Source of the DNA: Caproicibacterium amylolyticum
GTDB lineage: Bacteria; Bacillota; Clostridia; Oscillospirales; Acutalibacteraceae
Assembly: GCF_014467055.1 (NCBI RefSeq)
Contig: NZ_CP060696.1
Span: 2,232,001 to 2,296,000, forward strand
Direction: 5' to 3'
DNA: 64,000 nucleotides
Shown here one piece after another: positions 33,142-41,791 of the stretch (the first letter of the stretch is position 1; each line of letters opens with the position of its first letter). The notes below the pieces were generated by a model that was not told the origin of the DNA, did not search any database, and saw only the letters and a program-made list of their open reading frames with translations. The position numbers were made by a program, and so were the translations under genes.

Positions 33142-35766
33142 ATGAGCAGGGAACTTGCTAAAATCTACAATCCCGGCGAAGTGGAAGACCGCATCTATGC
33201 GTTCTGGTTAAAGGGCGGCTATTTTCACGCGGAGCCGGACAGTAAAAAGAAACCGTACACCATTGTGATTCCGCCGCCGAACATCACCGGCCAGCTGCAT
33301 CTGGGCCATGCCATGGATGAAACGCTGCAGGATATTCTGATTCGCTGGCGCCGGATGCAGGGCTACAGTGCTCTGTGGGTGCCCGGCACCGACCACGCTT
33401 CCATTGCAACCGAAGCAAAAATTGTGGAAGCTATGCACAAAGAGGGCCTGACCAAAGAACAGATTGGCCGCGAAGAATTTTTAAAGCGCGCTTGGGCTTG
33501 GAAAGACAAATTCGGCGGCCGCATTGAACAGCAGCTGCGCAAGCTGGGCGTTTCCTGTGACTGGGACCGCGAACGTTTTACACTGGACGAAGGCTGCAGC
33601 AAAGCAGTACGGGAAGTTTTCTGCCGTATGTATGAAAAGGGCCTTATTTACCGGGGCGAGCGCATTGTGAACTGGTGCCCGCACTGCAAGACCACCATTT
33701 CCGACGCGGAAGTAGAATTCGAAGAAAAAGACGGTTCTTTCTGGCATCTGCGCTATCCGTTTAAGGACGGCAGCGGTTACTTGGAACTTGCCACAACCCG
33801 TCCGGAAACTATGCTGGGTGATACTGCTGTGGCAGTGCATCCGGAAGACGAGCGCTACAAGGGCATGGTCGGCAAAACGCTGATTCTGCCGCTGGTGGGC
33901 CGTGAGATTCCGGTTGTTGCGGATGAATACGTGGAACGTGACTTTGGTACCGGCGTGGTAAAAATCACCCCGGCACATGACCCGAATGACTTTGAGGTCG
34001 GCCGCCGCCACCATCTGGACGTTATCAACGTAATGAACGACGATGGTTCCATCAATGAAAACGGCGGCAAGTATGCCGGCATGTCCGGTCTGGATGCCCG
34101 CAAACAGATTGTTAAGGAACTGGATGAACAGGGCTTTTTGGTCAGCATTGAGCCGATTAAGCACAATGTGGGCACCTGTTACCGCTGCGGAAGCACCATT
34201 GAACCGCGTGTTTCCAAACAGTGGTTTGTAAAAATGGAACCGCTTGCAAAGCCGGCAATTAAGGCCGTGCGTGATAAGGATGTACAGTTTATTCCAGACC
34301 GCATGGAAAAGATTTACTTCAACTGGATGGAGAACATCAAAGACTGGTGCATTTCCCGTCAGTTGTGGTGGGGACACCGCATTCCGGCATGGTACTGCCC
34401 GGACTGCGGTGAAATGACCGTTTCCCGCACCGACCTTGACACCTGCCCCAAGTGTGGCGGGCACCATCTGCAGCAGGACCCGGATACACTGGACACCTGG
34501 TTCAGCTCCGCTTTGTGGCCGTTCAGTGTGCTGGGCTGGCCGGACAAGACCAAAGAGCTGGAATATTACTACCCCACCAATACGCTGGTAACGGCCTATG
34601 ACATTATTTTCTTCTGGGTTGCCCGCATGATTTTCTCCGGCATTGAACAGATGGGAGAAGTTCCATTCGACACCGTGTTCTTCCACGGACTTGTGCGTGA
34701 CAATCAGGGACGCAAAATGAGCAAATCCCTGGGCAACGGCATTGACCCGCTGGAGGTCATCGACAACTACGGCGCTGATGCGCTGCGCTTCACGCTGATT
34801 ACGGGCATCAGCCCCGGCAACGACTCCCGCTATTCCGACGAGCGTGTGCAGGCAAGCCGCAACTTTGCAAACAAGATTTGGAACGCTTCCCGCTTTATCC
34901 TCATGAATATTGAGGACAAAGACGTGCCGGATGCCCTTCCCAAAATGCTCTCCATGGAGGACAAGTGGATTCTGGACGCATTCAACAAGCTGGCGTGTGA
35001 GATTAACGACAACCTTGAAAAGTTTGAATTCGGCATTGCCGCACAAAAGCTGCATGACTTTTTGTGGGACCAGTTCTGTGATTGGTATATTGAAATTGCA
35101 AAAATTCGTCTGAACGGCAGCGACGAAGCTGCCGCACAGCAGGTGCGTCAGGTGCTGGTGTGGGTCATGAGCCGCACGCTTGCGCTGCTGCATCCGTTTA
35201 TGCCGTATATCACAGAAGAAATCTGGCAGACACTGCCCCACACTGGTGAAGCGCTCGTCACCGCACCGTATCCGCTGTATGACGAGAAACTGGACTTTAC
35301 GGAAGATGCCGCTAAGATGGAAACCATCATGGCAGCTGTGCGCGGCGTGCGCAACCGCCGTTCTGAAATGAACGTGGAGCCTTCCCGCAAGACCACCCTG
35401 CACATTGCTTCCGCAAAAGCGGAAACATTCCTTGCCGGAGAAGAAATTTTCAAGCGTCTTGCCTTTGCAACCGGCATTGAAGTGGCACCGTCCTTTGCGC
35501 TTGACGGTGCGGTGACCATTGTCACACCGGACGCAAAGATTTATATCCAAATGGATGAACTGGTGGACAAGGAAGCCGAAAAGAAACGTCTGACCAAAGA
35601 ACTGGAAACTGCGCAGAAGGGTTACCAGAACGCACAGGCAAAGCTTGCCAACGAAAAATTCATGAGCAAGGCACCCGAAAAGGTTGTGGAGGGTGTCCGT
35701 GCAAATGCACAGAAGCTTAAAGAGCACATTGAACTGATTCAGTCCAGCTTGGACGCGCTGAAATGA
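33142..35766 (+). CDS. valS: Valyl-tRNA synthetase
   Basis: Class I synthetase charging tRNA-Val, 874 residues. The HIGH motif reads HLGH at 53-56 and the KMSKS motif is exact at 525-529. An editing domain lies between them, with the conserved TTRPETMLGDTAVAVHP. A C-terminal anticodon domain and a coiled-coil arm (KEAEKKRLTKELETAQKGYQNA onward) finish the protein. AAGGAGG precedes the ATG. The T-box upstream regulates it, and folC overlaps its stop by 4 nt. Confidence 0.98.
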   Translation: MSRELAKIYNPGEVEDRIYAFWLKGGYFHAEPDSKKKPYTIVIPPPNITGQLHLGHAMDETLQDILIRWRRMQGYSALWVPGTDHASIATEAKIVEAMHKEGLTKEQIGREEFLKRAWAWKDKFGGRIEQQLRKLGVSCDWDRERFTLDEGCSKAVREVFCRMYEKGLIYRGERIVNWCPHCKTTISDAEVEFEEKDGSFWHLRYPFKDGSGYLELATTRPETMLGDTAVAVHPEDERYKGMVGKTLILPLVGREIPVVADEYVERDFGTGVVKITPAHDPNDFEVGRRHHLDVINVMNDDGSINENGGKYAGMSGLDARKQIVKELDEQGFLVSIEPIKHNVGTCYRCGSTIEPRVSKQWFVKMEPLAKPAIKAVRDKDVQFIPDRMEKIYFNWMENIKDWCISRQLWWGHRIPAWYCPDCGEMTVSRTDLDTCPKCGGHHLQQDPDTLDTWFSSALWPFSVLGWPDKTKELEYYYPTNTLVTAYDIIFFWVARMIFSGIEQMGEVPFDTVFFHGLVRDNQGRKMSKSLGNGIDPLEVIDNYGADALRFTLITGISPGNDSRYSDERVQASRNFANKIWNASRFILMNIEDKDVPDALPKMLSMEDKWILDAFNKLACEINDNLEKFEFGIAAQKLHDFLWDQFCDWYIEIAKIRLNGSDEAAAQQVRQVLVWVMSRTLALLHPFMPYITEEIWQTLPHTGEALVTAPYPLYDEKLDFTEDAAKMETIMAAVRGVRNRRSEMNVEPSRKTTLHIASAKAETFLAGEEIFKRLAFATGIEVAPSFALDGAVTIVTPDAKIYIQMDELVDKEAEKKRLTKELETAQKGYQNAQAKLANEKFMSKAPEKVVEGVRANAQKLKEHIELIQSSLDALK

Positions 35767-37061
35767 CGTACGAAGAAGCGTTACAGCAAATTCACGCCCT
35801 GCACCGCTTTAAAAAAGTGCCGGGTCTTGCGCACCTGCGAAAGCTGCTGCACACATTAGGTGACCCACAGGAGAAACTTTCCTTTGTACACGTTGCCGGC
35901 ACCAACGGCAAAGGCTCCACCAGCACGATGATTGCGTCCATTCTGCGTAAATCGCGCTACCGCACGGGACTTTACGTTTCACCTTTCGTCACAGATTTCT
36001 GCGAACGGATTCAGCTGAACAATCAGCCGATTTCACACCGCGAACTGGCGCAGGCTGCGGAGGATGTACTGCCGGTTCTGCTGCAAATGGAGCAGAACGA
36101 TGAGGATATTTCTGAATTTGAAGCAGTCACCGCGATTGCGCTGTACTGGTTCGCGCAGCAGAACTGCGATGTCGTCGTGCTGGAAGTTGGGCTTGGCGGC
36201 CGGCTGGATGCAACCAATGTCATCTCTGCCCCGCTCTGCGCCGTCATTACGCATATCTCCTATGACCATACGGATATTTTGGGCGATACGCTGACGCAGA
36301 TTGCGGGCGAAAAATGCGGCATTCTGAAAGAGGGCTGCGAAGTCGTTACCGCATCCGGGCAAGACCCGGAAGCACTGGCGGTCATCCGCAGCACTGCGGC
36401 AGAACAGCATTGCCGCCTGACAGAAACCGATCTTTCACAACTGCGTGTGGTGGAGGAAACACTTGCCGGAACGCGGATGTGCTACAAAGATGTGCTGCTG
36501 GATATGGATTTGCTTGGTGCCTATCAGGTAACAAACGCTGCCACCGCGCTTGCCTGTGCGGAGGTACTGCGAAACCGAAAGGGCTTTACCCGTATTACCA
36601 ATGTCTCCTGCGCAGCTGGATTTGCCGCTGTGCGGATGCCCGCCCGATTTGAGGTGCTGTGCAAAAAACCGCTGACGGTTATTGACGGCGCACACAATCC
36701 GGACGGTGCACGGGCACTGGCGGAAAGCCTGCGGCACTATCTGCCGGGTAAACAGCTGATTGCACTGACCGGCATGTGTGCAGATAAAGACGTTTCTCAC
36801 TTTGTGCATACACTGGCACCGCTTTTTGCAGAGGCAGTTGTGCTGCCGATACAGAATCCGCGCAGTATGCAGCCTGAGGCGCTGACGGCTCTGTGGCAGC
36901 AGGAAAACGTAACTGCACACCTCGGCACCTACCCGGCACAGGCGCTGTCACTGGCAGTACAGCTGGCCGGACAGGACGGTGCGGTGGTGGTTTGCGGTTC
37001 GCTGTATCTGGCAGGCGAACTGCGCCCCGTGGCACTGGAAATTCTGCCGATGCTAAAATAA
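35763..37061 (+). CDS. folC: Folylpolyglutamate synthase / dihydrofolate synthase
   Basis: Adds glutamate to (dihydro)folate; Mur-ligase fold, 432 residues. The ATP loop is VAGTNGKGSTSTM, with SPFVTDFCERIQLN and the omega region. VLEVGLGGRLDATNV, ITHISYDHTDILGDTLTQIAGEKCGI and DGAHNPDGA are the FolC signatures. It is translationally coupled to valS by an ATGA overlap, so folate glutamylation is driven by the valine T-box transcript, an arrangement common in Firmicutes. Confidence 0.96.
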   Translation: MTYEEALQQIHALHRFKKVPGLAHLRKLLHTLGDPQEKLSFVHVAGTNGKGSTSTMIASILRKSRYRTGLYVSPFVTDFCERIQLNNQPISHRELAQAAEDVLPVLLQMEQNDEDISEFEAVTAIALYWFAQQNCDVVVLEVGLGGRLDATNVISAPLCAVITHISYDHTDILGDTLTQIAGEKCGILKEGCEVVTASGQDPEALAVIRSTAAEQHCRLTETDLSQLRVVEETLAGTRMCYKDVLLDMDLLGAYQVTNAATALACAEVLRNRKGFTRITNVSCAAGFAAVRMPARFEVLCKKPLTVIDGAHNPDGARALAESLRHYLPGKQLIALTGMCADKDVSHFVHTLAPLFAEAVVLPIQNPRSMQPEALTALWQQENVTAHLGTYPAQALSLAVQLAGQDGAVVVCGSLYLAGELRPVALEILPMLK

Positions 37062-37079
37062 AGCATGTAATTCAATTTA

Positions 37080-37121
37080 AAAACGGACCCTGCCGCGTAA
37101 AATCGCGGCAGGGTCCGTTTT
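37080..37121. terminator. Terminator of valS-folC
   Basis: Perfect 18-bp stem AAAACGGACCCTGCCGCG with its complement and a 6-nt loop; A and T runs on both sides allow use on either strand, also serving the convergent small gene. Confidence 0.93.
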
Positions 37122-37143
37122 GGCTATGCATTAAAGATTCAAA

Positions 37144-37317
37144 TCAGGAGAAGCGCTCACGCTCCGGCACCGGTTCCATTCGATCCGTGCGGTCTGCCCC
37201 TCCAACCAGACTTGGGAAAGGAGTGCGGGTAAAGCTTGGCACCACATGAATCTCCTGCTGGTCCACAGGCTCTCCAACTTTCATCCTATCCGGGCGGTCA
37301 GGCTTTGTAATAAACAT
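37144..37317 (-). CDS. Small 57-residue protein with DRxDRM repeat, unknown function
   Basis: Open frame of 57 residues beginning MFITKPDRPDRM and ending PERERFS. The ATG has AAGGAGG 8 nt upstream and a promoter about 50 nt upstream, and the folC terminator lies just past the stop, so it is a credible gene. The two ends share a motif: PDRPDRMKVGEPV near residues 6-18 and ADRTDRMEPVPE near 41-52. It is rich in Pro, Arg, Asp and Glu, with no membrane helix or signal. I do not recognise the family. Confidence 0.65.
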   Translation of the reverse strand: MFITKPDRPDRMKVGEPVDQQEIHVVPSFTRTPFPSLVGGADRTDRMEPVPERERFS

Positions 37318-37365
37318 GGCGGGTTCCTCCTTGATTCTGTAGGCTGCTTTCTTCTATCTGCCGTT

Positions 37366-37394
37366 ATCATAGCAGATGGACGAAAGCAGGTAAA
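37366..37394 (-). promoter_or_regulatory. Promoter of the 57-residue protein gene
   Basis: Minus strand TTTACC, 17 nt, TATGAT. Surrounding bases form an inverted repeat (CTGCTTTC...GAAAGCAG enclosing ATCTGC...GCAGAT), which could be an operator. The remaining gap to the GH1 gene (37395-37585) is AT-rich without a gene. Confidence 0.55.
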
Positions 37395-37585
37395 CCCTTT
37401 TTGAGGAATCCCGAAATACATTTTGTTTTTGGAGTTTTAACTTTCAAAAAAACCGGAAAGCACGTCTTAACTTACAAAAGTTAATTCATTTTTTCAATGT
37501 ACGATATGTGCAGTTTATTTTACAAAATAAAATAAAGTTTGCAGTGCTGTTCAGCTTAGCTTTAAAAGGGACAAATGTACAAGTT

Positions 37586-38848
37586 TCACTTCAAATAGCG
37601 GTCAATCATCTGCTGTGTAACACCGTGATTCTGAATGATTTCTTTATAAAAGCGCGCGCTGCGCCGCACAGTACGCACCTGCGTTTTAAAGTCACAGCCA
37701 ATCAAGCCAAACGCTGATGTCTCTCCCTCTGCCCACTCAAAATTATCCATCAGCGACCAGTGATAATACCGCTCCACCGGCAGTCCGCTGTCAGCAATCT
37801 GCTTCAAGTGGTCATACAGAAAGCGGCAGCGCAGTTTATCATCCCGGTCAGCTACACCGTTTTCTGTAATCCAAATCGGCGCCGTAAAGCGTTTGTAGCG
37901 GTGCCGCATCAGAATGCCAAGTCCTTCGGGATAAATCTCCCACCCAAGGTCATTCACCGGTTTTCCCGGTTGGCCGGTCGTATTTGCGCCGTGTACCCAA
38001 ATACGTGTGTAATAGTTGATGCCGATATAATCGTAGAAACGCCCATCCCCCAGTGGAGCTTCCGCGCCGAGCGGCAGCGTCAGCCGCCCAGTGTAAAGAG
38101 CCTCCGTCAACCCCTGAAACAGGTATTCCATACCGTTGGCAAGCGGGCGGTCTTTTGGTTGCGCAGGTGTAAACACACGCAGGTGTTCCGCAAAGCCGAC
38201 CATCGTTCTGCCCGGAAAGCGGCGTTCCTCCCGAATACGGTGAATCCGCCGATATGCAGTCAAATGGCAGTAAACCAAGTTGCGCATCACACGCACGGCC
38301 TGACCGGGGTTGTGCTTTGCCGGAGGCCACTGTGCCAAAAAATAACTCAGCGTGACGTAAACATTTGGCTCATTCAGGGTAACATAATCACTGACAAGGT
38401 CACCGATTTCCTCCACAACATAAGTCACATACCGCAAAAAAATAGAAGGACTTTCCTTCTGTAAAAAGCCGCCGCGGCTTTCAAACCAAGACGGATTGGA
38501 AAAATGATGCAGTGTAATCAGTACCTTGACACCCATTTTCTGCAGGTCAAGGATTTCCTCGCGGTAATGATTGATGGCCTGCCGGCAAAACTGCCCCGGT
38601 GCCGGCTCCACGCGGCTCCATTCAATGCTCATCCGGTAAACCTGCAGCCCCAGCTCCCCAATCAGCCGGTTGTCTTCTTTCCAGCGCTGCCAGTGCTGAT
38701 TTGCATTTTTCGGGCTGGAACTGTCCTTCATTTTTCCGGGTCTTTCCGCCCAGTCATACCAGCTGTTTTTGGTTGGACTGCCCTCGATCTGCGTAGCCGA
38801 AGTTGCACAGCCAAGCAGTGTATTCTTCAAAGAAAAAGGTGTATCCAA
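37586..38848 (-). CDS. Glycoside hydrolase family 1 beta-glycosidase
   Basis: Retaining beta-glucosidase or galactosidase-like enzyme, 420 residues, no signal peptide, so cytosolic. The acid/base glutamate is in TLNEPNVY and the nucleophile in WITENGVAD; WSLMDNFEWAEG closes the barrel and ATSATQIEG is the N-terminal signature. The start is read as TTG (LDTPFSL) 7 nt after AGGAGG; the ATG 42 nt upstream lacks a ribosome site. No PTS genes are adjacent, and a phospho-glycosidase role is not indicated. Transcribed divergently from dedA. Confidence 0.9.
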   Translation of the reverse strand: MDTPFSLKNTLLGCATSATQIEGSPTKNSWYDWAERPGKMKDSSSPKNANQHWQRWKEDNRLIGELGLQVYRMSIEWSRVEPAPGQFCRQAINHYREEILDLQKMGVKVLITLHHFSNPSWFESRGGFLQKESPSIFLRYVTYVVEEIGDLVSDYVTLNEPNVYVTLSYFLAQWPPAKHNPGQAVRVMRNLVYCHLTAYRRIHRIREERRFPGRTMVGFAEHLRVFTPAQPKDRPLANGMEYLFQGLTEALYTGRLTLPLGAEAPLGDGRFYDYIGINYYTRIWVHGANTTGQPGKPVNDLGWEIYPEGLGILMRHRYKRFTAPIWITENGVADRDDKLRCRFLYDHLKQIADSGLPVERYYHWSLMDNFEWAEGETSAFGLIGCDFKTQVRTVRRSARFYKEIIQNHGVTQQMIDRYLK

Positions 38849-39027
38849 GTCTGTTCCTCCTGCATTGCCCCAAAGCGTTCCGCATATCAAAAATTCTATC
38901 GCGTTATCTTTTTATTGTACCTTGAACCAACGAAAAATGCAATCTTTTCGCCTTGTATATTCCACAGCAATGTGTGTTTTCTCCCTGCTTTTTTCTACTG
39001 ATATTTATTTGTCTATCCAGTTGATAT

Positions 39028-39056
39028 TTGACAATTTTCTTTTTGCCTTGTATGAT
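39028..39056 (+). promoter_or_regulatory. Promoter of the DedA gene
   Basis: TTGACA, 17 nt, TATGAT, then about 50 nt to the start. It sits inside the longer open frame from 38769, supporting the shorter start. Confidence 0.82.
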
Positions 39057-39107
39057 AGGGATATTTTCAACACCTACACATTCTTTTTTAATCAGGAGGG
39101 TAAACCC

Positions 39108-39725
39108 ATGCAGGCATGGCTGACTGCTTTTATCAATCAATTTGGGTACTTAGGAGTTGGACTTCTCATTTTTCTTGAAAACATCTTTCCACCAATCCCC
39201 TCTGAAGTAATTTTGACTTTCAGCGGTTTCCTAACCACCACATCTTCCCTGACAATTCCCGGTATGGTGGTGGCTTCTGTTCCGGGCAGCATCATCGGCG
39301 CACTGGTACTGTACAGCATTGGGCGCATTTTAAATGAAGAGCGGCTGGAACGCTGGCTTGGCGGACGCTTTGGCCGCGCATTGCATTTTAAACCTGCGGA
39401 TGTGCACAAAGCGCATGACTGGTTTTTGAAAAAGGGGCAGATTTCTGTCTTCTTCTGCCGCTTCATTCCCGTTGTACGCAGCCTGATCTCCATACCGGCC
39501 GGCATGGCACAAATGTCTTTGCTGCCATTTATACTGTACACAACTGTCGGCAGCCTGATTTGGAACACAGTGCTGATTTCGCTGGGAGCAGCGGCCGGAA
39601 ATTCTTGGGAAAAGGTTCTTAAATACACCGACATGTACACCCAAGCAGCACTGGTTGTGCTCGCCGTGGCAGCGGTTCTGGTTGCTGTGTGGCTTTACAA
39701 AAAAAAGAAAAAAAAGCAGTCCTGA
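39108..39725 (+). CDS. DedA-family membrane protein
   Basis: Integral membrane protein of the DedA/SNARE-associated (VTT) family, 205 residues, implicated in lipid carrier recycling and envelope integrity in other bacteria. FLENIFPPIPSEVIL is the family signature near the N-terminus, and FFCRFIPVVRSLISIPAGMAQM carries the essential arginines. A last helix ends in a Lys-rich tail. Start ATG after AGGAGGG. Neighbouring genes (dacF-like, lipoprotein) are also envelope-related. Confidence 0.93.
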   Translation: MQAWLTAFINQFGYLGVGLLIFLENIFPPIPSEVILTFSGFLTTTSSLTIPGMVVASVPGSIIGALVLYSIGRILNEERLERWLGGRFGRALHFKPADVHKAHDWFLKKGQISVFFCRFIPVVRSLISIPAGMAQMSLLPFILYTTVGSLIWNTVLISLGAAAGNSWEKVLKYTDMYTQAALVVLAVAAVLVAVWLYKKKKKKQS

Positions 39726-39818
39726 TTCGACGGGATGCATCCTTTTTCGTGCCGCGCGCTTTACCTTTTCTTCATTCCGTGCTATAGTAATGGTGTATAT
39801 GTTGGAAGGAGAAGCAAC

Positions 39819-41195
39819 ATGAAAAAGAAACTCAAGCAATGGTTCTGCACCGCATGTGCAGCCGTGCTGGTTATTGTGACTGGCACCGTACCCGTGCAGG
39901 CTGCAAACCTGAACCCCGGCTTTATTCCACAAAGCAAAGCGCTGGAACTGGTGAACCTGGACAACGGCGATACAGTATACTCAAAAAATGCAGATCAAAA
40001 AGTTCCACAGGCTTCCACAACCAAGGTCATGACCTTCATTGTAGCCTCAGAGCTGATTAAGGATCCGAAAAATACCATAGCCACCATTTCCGGCGACGTA
40101 CAGGCACAGCTGCCGGACCGTTCCTTTGTAACCGTACAGTTGGCAGTCGGTGAAAGGATCTCTGCTTTGAACCTGATGTACTGCATGCTCATCCCCTCCG
40201 GCAACGACGCTGCGATTGCGCTTGCCGAATCCGCTGCGGGCGGAAACATGACGCAGTTTGTACAGCGGATGAATCAGAAAGCCAAAGAACTTGGGTGCAC
40301 AGGCACCAATTATACCAATGTATTCGGCAAGTATGATAAGGGTCACTACACCACGGCAAAAGACCTTGAAAAAATTTACCGTTACGCGTACACACTGCCC
40401 TATTTCAAAGAAATCACGTCCAGTGCTTCGTACACGGTACCTGCTACCAACTACACCGCTGCACGTAAGCTGAAAGCTTCTAATAAACTGATGGACAAAA
40501 CATCCAGTTACTACTACCAGCCCTGTACCGGCGGCAAAACCGGCACCTCAGATGAATCCGGTTACTGCCTTGCCTCCACTGCCTCCAAAGACGGAGCAAA
40601 CTACCTGTGCATTGCACTGGGTGCACCCAGTGTTAAAAATGGTACTGCTGTAACCACCAACGGTGCTTTTGAGGATTCCCGCCAACTTTACAGCTGGGCT
40701 TTTGAGTCCCTGAAAAAGAAGGACATTCTCTCGAAGTCCAAAGCAGTTGCAAATGTTTCCGTACAGCAGGCAAAGGATAAGAATCAGCAGCTGGCGGTTG
40801 TTCCCGCTTCTGATTACAGCACCATGCTGCCGGCTGACGGCAGTACCACCACAAAAGTTTCCCTGCCGAAAAGTATTGCCGCGCCTGTGAAAAAGGGTGA
40901 CAAAGTCGGCACGGTAACGGTACTGTATAACAATGAAACCCTCACTACGGTTGACCTTGTCGCTTCTGCAGATGTTACGCAGTATGTTGCATTTTACAAA
41001 CAGCAGTGGTTTAAAGTTGCCGTCATTGCTGTTGGGGCTGTAGTTGTCGTTGGACTGATTATTTTGCTCATCCGGCTACTGCGCAGCAGGCACCACCGCG
41101 GCGGTAGTTATGGCGGCAGCAGGTACCGAGGCAAGCGCAGCGCATCCCGCAGCAGCAGACGACGCTCTAAAAGCAGCTATCATAACTACCACTAA
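39819..41195 (+). CDS. D-alanyl-D-alanine carboxypeptidase (DacF-like, PBP5 family)
   Basis: Trims terminal D-Ala from peptidoglycan stem peptides outside the membrane; 458 residues. There is a signal peptide with cleavage near VQA-AN (28/29). The SxxK motif is STTK (66-69), SxN is SGN (127-129) and KTG is 240-242, so it is catalytically complete. A PBP5 C-terminal beta domain follows, then a true membrane helix at about 412-432. The tail of about 28 residues is very rich in Arg, Ser, Gly and His, in place of the usual amphipathic anchor. Start ATG after GGAAGGAG. Confidence 0.93.
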   Translation: MKKKLKQWFCTACAAVLVIVTGTVPVQAANLNPGFIPQSKALELVNLDNGDTVYSKNADQKVPQASTTKVMTFIVASELIKDPKNTIATISGDVQAQLPDRSFVTVQLAVGERISALNLMYCMLIPSGNDAAIALAESAAGGNMTQFVQRMNQKAKELGCTGTNYTNVFGKYDKGHYTTAKDLEKIYRYAYTLPYFKEITSSASYTVPATNYTAARKLKASNKLMDKTSSYYYQPCTGGKTGTSDESGYCLASTASKDGANYLCIALGAPSVKNGTAVTTNGAFEDSRQLYSWAFESLKKKDILSKSKAVANVSVQQAKDKNQQLAVVPASDYSTMLPADGSTTTKVSLPKSIAAPVKKGDKVGTVTVLYNNETLTTVDLVASADVTQYVAFYKQQWFKVAVIAVGAVVVVGLIILLIRLLRSRHHRGGSYGGSRYRGKRSASRSSRRRSKSSYHNYH

Positions 41196-41249
41196 GCAGT
41201 AATTTCTGCTTTTGGGGATAACAAACCAACAGTAAAGGATTTTTCACCT

Positions 41250-41702
41250 ATGACAAAAAGATGGTTCAAAACAGCAGCCGCAGCGCTGCTCTCTGCCGCG
41301 TTGATTTTTTCAGCTGCTGCCTGCAGCACAAGCAGCCCCAGCGCTGCCGCATCACAGGTACCGGCCAACAGTTCCGTTTCCTCTGCAGCATCACAGTCTG
41401 TCAGCACCTCCGAAGTAAAATTCACGTTGGAAATTAAGAGTCCCCGCGACAGCTATGAAAAAAAGCAGAACAGCACTGGCTCCGGTACTCTGGGGGATTA
41501 CCTGAAAAACAACAAGCTGGTGGAATCCAAAGACGGTGACTACGGCATGTACATCATTGCTGTGAACGGCATGAAAGAGAATACCGCTAAAAAGCAGTGG
41601 TGGTGTGTTGAAGTAAACGGACAGTCCGCTACCACCGGTGTTTCTTCCATCAAATTGGAAGAAGGCAAAACCTACACACTGGAGTTAAAAGAAGGGTATT
41701 GA
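41250..41702 (+). CDS. DUF4430-domain lipoprotein
   Basis: Predicted surface lipoprotein, 150 residues. The signal peptide ends in a lipobox with Cys25 (SAAAC), followed by a Ser/Ala linker to about residue 55. The rest fits DUF4430, a small beta domain related to the transcobalamin C-terminal domain: TLGDYLKNN, GMYIIAVNGM, KQWWCVEVNGQ, and LEEGKTYTLEL. In other proteins this fold binds corrinoids or acts as an adhesion module; here the ligand is unknown. It follows the dacF-like gene by 54 nt and is probably co-transcribed. Confidence 0.83.
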   Translation: MTKRWFKTAAAALLSAALIFSAAACSTSSPSAAASQVPANSSVSSAASQSVSTSEVKFTLEIKSPRDSYEKKQNSTGSGTLGDYLKNNKLVESKDGDYGMYIIAVNGMKENTAKKQWWCVEVNGQSATTGVSSIKLEEGKTYTLELKEGY

Positions 41703-41741
41703 TTTTGGCTTTTCTTTTGCGATACAGTTTATAAATGTTAA

Positions 41742-41779
41742 AAAAATGCGTTCCTGCAAAACTGCAGGAACGCATTTTT
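41742..41779. terminator. Bidirectional terminator
   Basis: Perfect 17-bp stem AAAAATGCGTTCCTGCA with a 4-nt loop and its complement ending TTTTT. It serves the DUF4430 gene and the convergent aminopeptidase gene. Confidence 0.93.
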
Positions 41780-41791
41780 CTTGTTGCTTTC

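Noticed and set aside
33481..35727. Long antisense frame (about 748 codons) opposite valS
   Set aside because: Same reason: mirrored codon usage of a highly conserved gene, no start signals.
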